Assembly: GCA_007258455.2 (NCBI GenBank)
Contig: VDFB02000003.1
Location: forward strand, 43,217,986 to 43,281,985
Source: Sequoia sempervirens
Lineage: Eukaryota; Streptophyta; Pinopsida; Cupressales; Cupressaceae
DNA length: 64,000 nucleotides
Reading direction: 5' to 3'
Part shown: positions 58,976 through 64,000 of the stretch, in pieces
Layout of the letters: every line of letters starts with the position of its first letter
Numbering within the stretch: the stretch's first letter is position 1
Made by a program: the position numbers and the translations under genes
Notes under the pieces: generated by a model
Databases searched by the model: none
Told to the model about the DNA's origin: nothing
The model's input: only the letters and a program-made list of their open reading frames with translations

Positions 58976-59159
58976 CTGCATTAGATTTGTAATTTCAAGA
59001 TGTAAGATACATGTTTAGGAAATACCTTTAAACCATTCAATATAAATGGCCTTAAATAATTGAATACAAATGATAAAATTATATGTAAGGCTCATTTATA
59101 TGTCTAAGGCACATGTTAGTTGAATGAAAATAACCAACTAAACTGATATTGCATGGGAC
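58976..59159. other. No recognisable gene
   Basis: AT-rich; would be intron if the proline-rich exon is real. Confidence 0.4.
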
Positions 59160-59645
59160 CCCAGGTGATCTTATTATTGTTAAATTTGGTTGGCCTTGGG
59201 CAACTTTGATCACCAAATTCTAAAGAACTCTTTGGATCCCTAAGAAATGCCCACGTCAACCCCTAAGAAAATCTTCCTTTGAATTACGATTTAGGGTGAC
59301 AGGATGGCTTAAGGGGATTTACGTCTAGTGAGGTCCTAGGAGAAAATGGCATGGCTCAAATGAATAAAATTTGGTGAAGTTGCCGAAGGCAACCAAATTT
59401 CATTAAGAGCCTTTAAAGAAAAAACGATGGCTTTAGGGTTTAGGGTTTAGACTTTAGAGTTTAGGGTTTAAGGTAATAGGATAGCTTAAGGGGATCTACA
59501 TGCTGCAAGATCCTAGGAAACAATTACATGGCATAAGGTAATGAAATTTGGTGGAGTTGCCTAAGACAACCAAATTTCATTAAGCGCCTAAGAAAAAATG
59601 ATGGCTTTAGGGTTTACGGTTTAGACTTTAGAGTTTATTATTTAA
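59160..59645. repeat. Duplicated block with hairpins and telomere-like runs
   Basis: A unit of about 178 bp with GGCTTAAGGGGATTTACG, GTCCTAGGA, AAATTTGGTGAAGTTGCC and TGGCTTTAGGGTTTAGGG is present twice (from about 59303 and 59481), with a partial third at the left. Each copy contains a hairpin of AAATTTGG/GTTGCC arms (59367-59400 and 59544-59577) and a short TTTAGGG-type stretch (59430-59472 and 59603-59640). Confidence 0.8.
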
Positions 59646-62358
59646 TTAGCTAAAATCCCCAAATCCTAACTTTTAATCAACCATTAAGGGGATAATCATG
59701 TCACATCCATAGCTTAAAATTAAAATAATTCCAAATCACCAATCCAAACTCAAACTAATGTAACTTACTTCCACTTCATCAAATCTAAAATGAAATTAAT
59801 AATCTATCCTAGCCATCAAATCAATTAGACTAATCATAGCCATTCATTTCCAACTTAGACCTTCAATCCAAATTCAAATTAGCATTCAATTATTCCCATC
59901 TACCTAATCAAGTCAACACAAGCCCTCCATCAACCCAACCACCTACATTTAATTCTCTCTTCCCTCTCAAATTCAAATTCAAAAATTCTCTCATGATTCT
60001 AGTCCTCGATTCCAAAAAAACCTAGTCCTCCATTCCTTTACCCTCAACTCTATAAAATAATGACATCCCCAAATGTTTCCATATGATAAAATTTGTATGT
60101 ATATGTTATCACATTAGAGAACCAAAGAGCAACTTCAACACATACATTTAGAGCCATAAAAGAATGTTATGGAACATATTATGCTTCTCTAATCTTTCAT
60201 TATTTTATTTACCTTTCATTAGAAGTAGAGTATTGAGTTTTCACTTGCATTCTTGGTCTAGAATTTCTCTTCTACACTAAGTACAAAAATATAATATTGG
60301 ATAGCTTAGCATATCTTTCTCTTCTAATATATATTCCCTAGTTCTCCTTATCCATATTTGAGTATCTTAGCATATGTGTAACACGACATGTTAATAATAT
60401 ATCTCATATCAATGTAGGGATGTGTCGCTAATGTCATCTTCAAACATATATAACCAATAGGAGATACTATAAGGTATCCAATATAACTATACAACCTATA
60501 CAGGTATGACATATGGTGACCTTTGGCTTTTTTTGATATGTCAAGGTTAGTTTTGCAAATATTAGTTTCTAGTGCTTTTGTGAGTTTTCACCACTTGTAA
60601 GTTTATTAAGCTACACTTTTGGGTTTTCAACCTAATAGGGATAAACCTAGTAGATTTTTTAGCTTTCCAACCTAATGGAGATAAATCAAACCACATTTTT
60701 TGGTTTTTAGTTGCACCTATCAAGTTATTTGTTAGCTATTAAATTTACAAACATTCTAGGATTATAAGTCTACTATAAAATTTGATGTAAAATAGATTAC
60801 ACATTGAGCCCTATAATTTAATTACAACAATGAATAAATATAGCAACATTTAGTAGACATAATGAAAATCAAGCCATGATAGTAATATAGAGATAATATA
60901 CAATGTTTAATATAGATAAGTTAAAGAATCATATTAAAAATATATATCTATATATTCACATCATTTTTGTTTTTTCTTTAGATTTCAAATATATCCACCA
61001 ATCCTCCTTATCTTACATTAACATAAACTCAAAAAACATAGTGGACATGTACACACATACAAAACTACATTAAAATAGTGTTAGATCTTACAATTTTTCA
61101 AGGCTTAAATTTCATCCTCTTAGACGATCACTCTTACTAAATCATTGGCATAAATTAGATGCACACAATGGCACATTAAAGGTTTATTCCTCATGTTGGA
61201 TTCCCTATTTTATATAACTATATCTTTATTATCTAATTTAAATATATCTAAGCACAAATTTCTTTTATGTAACACATTGATAATTTCAACTCATTATAAA
61301 AACCAAATACAAATTTAAAGGGGGTACACTATATTTATAAATAAGAATTTAAATACCATCCCTATCTCCATGGTGTGTCACTTGTTCACTAAAAATCCCT
61401 TACATAAATCATCTACTTAGGTCAATCTTATCTAGATTTTTCTTAAATATTAATATTCATAAAATATGGCACAAAGCATATTGATGCATTTCTATCCTTC
61501 CACATAAATCTATATAGTATCAAAATATAGGTAATTTTATGGTTAAATTGAATCTCTCTTAATTGCCAAATAATCCATTATGATTGAGGATGGGTGGATT
61601 ATTATCTAGGATATATATGTATCTGGAAGTGTTTCCAATTGGAATTGCTATAATTATACTTTTATGGCATTCTAGATATTCAAAATAGTTTTCATAAATC
61701 TACCAAATAGAGCCATTCTTGATATTGAACCTACATAATTTTAGGTATGTCCAATGAAAGATTACGGTCTAGGGTTCATAAATTTCAAATGCTTTAGTAT
61801 TATGGGTTTAGATTTTACAGTTTAGGGTCTAGGGTTTAGCAAACTTAGGGTTTTAACAAATTTTTTTGTTCCAATTCAATTTAGGGTTTCAGTTTTAAAC
61901 AATTAGGGTTTTTAATGAATTTTTTCGTTTCAATTCAAACTAGGGTTTTCAAATTCAATTTTTTTCGTTTGATTTGAATTTAGGGTTTCAAAAAGCTCGA
62001 TGTGGATTTGTAAATGTGATGTTTTATTTCATTTCGATCTCTAGGGTTTTGAAATGCAATTTTTTTTGTTTTGTTTCAATTAGGGCTTTCAAAATCAATT
62101 TTTTTGGGGTTTAATCAAACAATTTAAGATTTAAAAGTTAAAATTTGTTTCTAAAACTCAATTCAAGGTTTTATTTCTCAATTTTATTAAAAAACATTTA
62201 AATTTCATTGCAAGTTTTCATCTAATTTGACAACTATTGAATTCTAATATAACAATTAAAAAAACATTAAAACGTGACATAAATTGAAAAAAAAACATGC
62301 TAAATTAACGTATTTCTTTTAAAATTTCAATTCAAACCAAAAAAATGCGAAGAAGTGG
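59646..62358. other. AT-rich sequence, no supported gene
   Basis: No open frame of note. At 61765-62060 there are scattered TAGGGTTT strings (degenerate telomere-like text) among AT-rich sequence. The rest shows no repeat or domain that I can name. Confidence 0.45.
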
Positions 62359-62440
62359 GGTACCTGTAGTTGGTGTTGAGGTCGTTGTCGCCAAGCCACT
62401 CGGGGTCCCGTTCGTAGCAGTGAAAATTGTTGTTTTAAAA
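62359..62440 (-). other. Short GC-rich block with a possible 5' splice site
   Basis: On the minus strand ACGGGACCCCGAGTGGC, then ACCAACTACAG/GTACCCC, a consensus-like donor. Both reading frames are open across it. It stands out by GC content from AT-rich flanks and contains a degenerate copy of the CGGGATCCCG motif. A first exon of an unknown transcript is possible. Confidence 0.3.
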
Positions 62441-62462
62441 AAAAAAAAATAACAGTATGAAA

Positions 62463-62580
62463 CGAGATCCCGATTTATATAACTCGGGATCCCGTTATTT
62501 ATAAATCGGGATCCCGTGTTTTACAAATCGGGATCCCGTTTATTAAAAATCGGGATCCCGTTTATTAAATCGGGATCCCG
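62463..62580. repeat. Five perfect CGGGATCCCG palindromes in a 22-bp array
   Basis: CGGGATCCCG at 62485, 62507, 62529, 62551 and 62571 (spacing 22, 22, 22, 20), separated by AT-only spacers such as TTATTTATAAAT and TGTTTTACAAAT. A sixth, degenerate copy (CGAGATCCCG) is at 62463. The regular spacing is about two turns of the helix. Confidence 0.95.
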
Positions 62581-62649
62581 TTTTGTCGATGCCGATTTCA
62601 ATTTTTTGGCTAAGGCAAAAAACTTCCACATTTCGTGGACTCAACTTCA

Positions 62650-64000
62650 TGCACTTACCCCACTATTCATGAGATTCATGAAAGAGCTGCAGGTGCATTG
62701 GTCAAATCAAAAGGTACCATAGTGAACTCATAATGTCCATACTAAGTTTGAAAGGAAATCTTTGGAATGTCTTCTTCCTTTATTCTCAAGTGATGGTATC
62801 CTGACCCAAGATCAATTTTGGAGAACACTGTCACTCCCTTCATTTGGTCAAACAACTCATCGATCCTTGGGAGTGGATATCGATTCTTGATGGTCACCTT
62901 GTTCAACATTTGATAGTTTATACATAGATGCAAGGTTCCATCCTTCTTTTTCACAAAGATAAATGGTGCTCCCCAAGGAGACACATTGGATCTTATGATC
63001 CCTTTTTTCAACAATTCTATTAACTAGGCCTTCAACTCATAGAGTTTGGTAGTGGTCATTCATTATGGTGCTTTAGATTGAGGCTCATATCCCAATACTA
63101 GGTCAATAGAGAAGTCAAATTCCCATTTCGGAGGTAACTTCGTGAGTTCATCAGGGAATACATCTCATAACTCCTTGAGAATAGGGTAGTCATCTAGATA
63201 CAGTTCCTTGTTGTTAGGGTTATTGATATGCACAACATAAATAGCACATCCTTTTTGACGAGCCTTTTTAAGTTGCATAGTAGAGATCTATCTAAGCTCT
63301 AAGGGTCTTTGTATCCCACAGATCTCGATTGGGTTCCCAAAATCATCCAGAAAAATAACTACCTTATCCTCACAGTTCACTATAGACATATGCTCGATTA
63401 ACCAATTTATAACCAAAATTACATCGTATTAGCCTAAGGGTGCCACATACAGGTTGACCTGAGTCTGGAAGGTTGGAAGCTCTAACTCGTTGCAAAAGAG
63501 ACATGTATGTACCCTCCGCTTTGCTCGGTTTCCATACTGGACTGACCATGAGTTTTCCATGTATCCAAGTCCAATAGGTATCCTGGATATTACTCTAGGG
63601 TCTATGAAACATTCAGTAGCTCCGGTATCAATTAAAATAGAGACAGTTCAGCCATAGAGCTTACCCGCCAATTGTATTGGTGAAGCTTGATACTCTGCCT
63701 ACTTGTTATCTACTGCAACATGGATCTAGTGATGCTAAGACTGTTGATAGTTTCCCTCCCTTCATGACTTTGACTGCTGCAAATAATTAGAGGCATAATG
63801 ATTTCCTCCACAAGTATAGCACCCGTCATGAGGCCCTTTGCAACCTCCTGACTTGTCATCTTTGAAGCCCTTCTGCTTTTGATTGTCTTTTCTTTTGTTG
63901 TTATTTTCCTTCTTTCTCTTTCCACCATTCCCATCTTCACCTTTCTCCTGTGACTCACTTCCCCTCTTGAGATTACGGATTTGGTGGTTCTTATCTCCTT
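62650..64000 (-). pseudogene. Ty3/Gypsy (chromovirus-like) gag end, protease and reverse transcriptase, continues beyond window
   Basis: Read from high to low coordinates: at 63845-63780 a zinc-knuckle-like C-Y-T-C-G-G-N-H-Y-A-S (last Cys lost). At 63640-63580 is the retropepsin active site I-L-I-D-T-G-A-T-E-C-F-I. Near 63425-63400 is Y-D-V-I-L-V-x-x-W-L. At 63170-63100 is L-P-P-K-W-E-F-D-F-S-I-D-L. At 63014-62742 is the RT with [34 protein letters not shown] and [11 protein letters not shown], followed by H-Y-E-F-T-M-V-P-F near 62720. The D-T-G-A protease motif is intact and the RT frame is open for 90 codons. The catalytic Y-x-D-D region is absent because the element breaks off near 62650. 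A few stops occur elsewhere. Confidence 0.85.

Noticed and set aside
61765..62060. True telomere array
   Set aside because: TAGGGTTT strings are scattered and degenerate with no long uninterrupted run, so this is at most interstitial telomere-like sequence.
62485..62580. 22-bp palindromic repeats as a CRISPR or cloning-vector artefact
   Set aside because: Spacers of 10-12 bp are too short and similar for CRISPR. Although GGATCC is a restriction site, five phased copies with genomic AT spacers do not resemble a vector linker.
1..64000. tRNA, rRNA or other structured RNA genes
   Set aside because: I looked for tRNA A/B-box-like arms and rRNA-like conserved stretches and saw none; a tRNAscan-SE and Rfam search would be decisive, and a high-scoring hit would overturn this.

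Overview
The window looks like nuclear DNA from a seed plant with a large, transposon-filled genome. A gymnosperm (conifer-like) genome is my best inference from the AT-rich composition, the heavily decayed and nested Copia, Gypsy and LINE elements, the long LTRs and the two assembly gaps of exactly 100 Ns (7815-7914 and 58740-58839). The organism cannot be named from sequence alone. I found no intact host gene, no rRNA or tRNA gene and no CRISPR array. Nearly everything recognisable is mobile DNA, broken by stops and frameshifts.

Layout. 1-1080: LTR-like promoter sequence. 1495-2845: Copia reverse transcriptase/RNase H remnant (+). 4008-7291: LINE (-), cut at its 5' side by an LTR (7292-7692) with primer-binding site and a gag start that runs into the first gap. 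8330-9895: a second LINE (+). 10050-16722: Ty3/Gypsy element (-) with gag and protease, split by an unrelated LTR at 12420-13794. 17220-17700: solo LTR-like block. 20.1-24.0 kb: a three-copy repeat. 24.16-24.96 and 29.16-30.46 kb: LTRs beginning TGATGCAGGAGC. 25.8-28.3 kb: two Gypsy remnants. 30716-36506: Copia element with both LTRs, containing a LINE (33363-35659) flanked by a 13-bp target-site duplication. 36.5-41.5 kb: Gypsy-like element with protease, a long Ser/Pro-rich reading frame and a 73-bp tandem array. 41.68-44.35 kb: multi-exon gene-like unit of unknown family. 44.35-48.06 kb: unusual motif-rich repeats. 48.55-51.24 kb: tandem array of palindromic MITE-like units, split by a solo LTR with a 5-bp target-site duplication. 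51.3-52.9 kb: 357-bp tandem array. 54008-58244: large transposase-like gene (-). 58.8-62.6 kb: mostly non-coding, with hairpin repeats, telomere-like runs and a phased palindrome array. 62650-64000: chromovirus-like Gypsy gag-protease-RT (-), running off the window.

The most interesting object is the gene at 54008-58244. One long exon (986 codons' length) carries a zinc-ribbon-like CxxC and three acidic motif blocks in an order that looks like an RNase H-fold (DDE-type) transposase. Its 3' end is built from small phase-0 exons. One of these lies in a 303-bp unit that is tandemly triplicated, so the gene shows tandem exon duplication. Second is a LINE whose RNase H domain is followed, inside the same target-site-duplicated insertion, by an extra protein-coding region of about 1 kb. 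Third is a set of five perfect CGGGATCCCG palindromes spaced 20-22 bp apart at 62485-62580.
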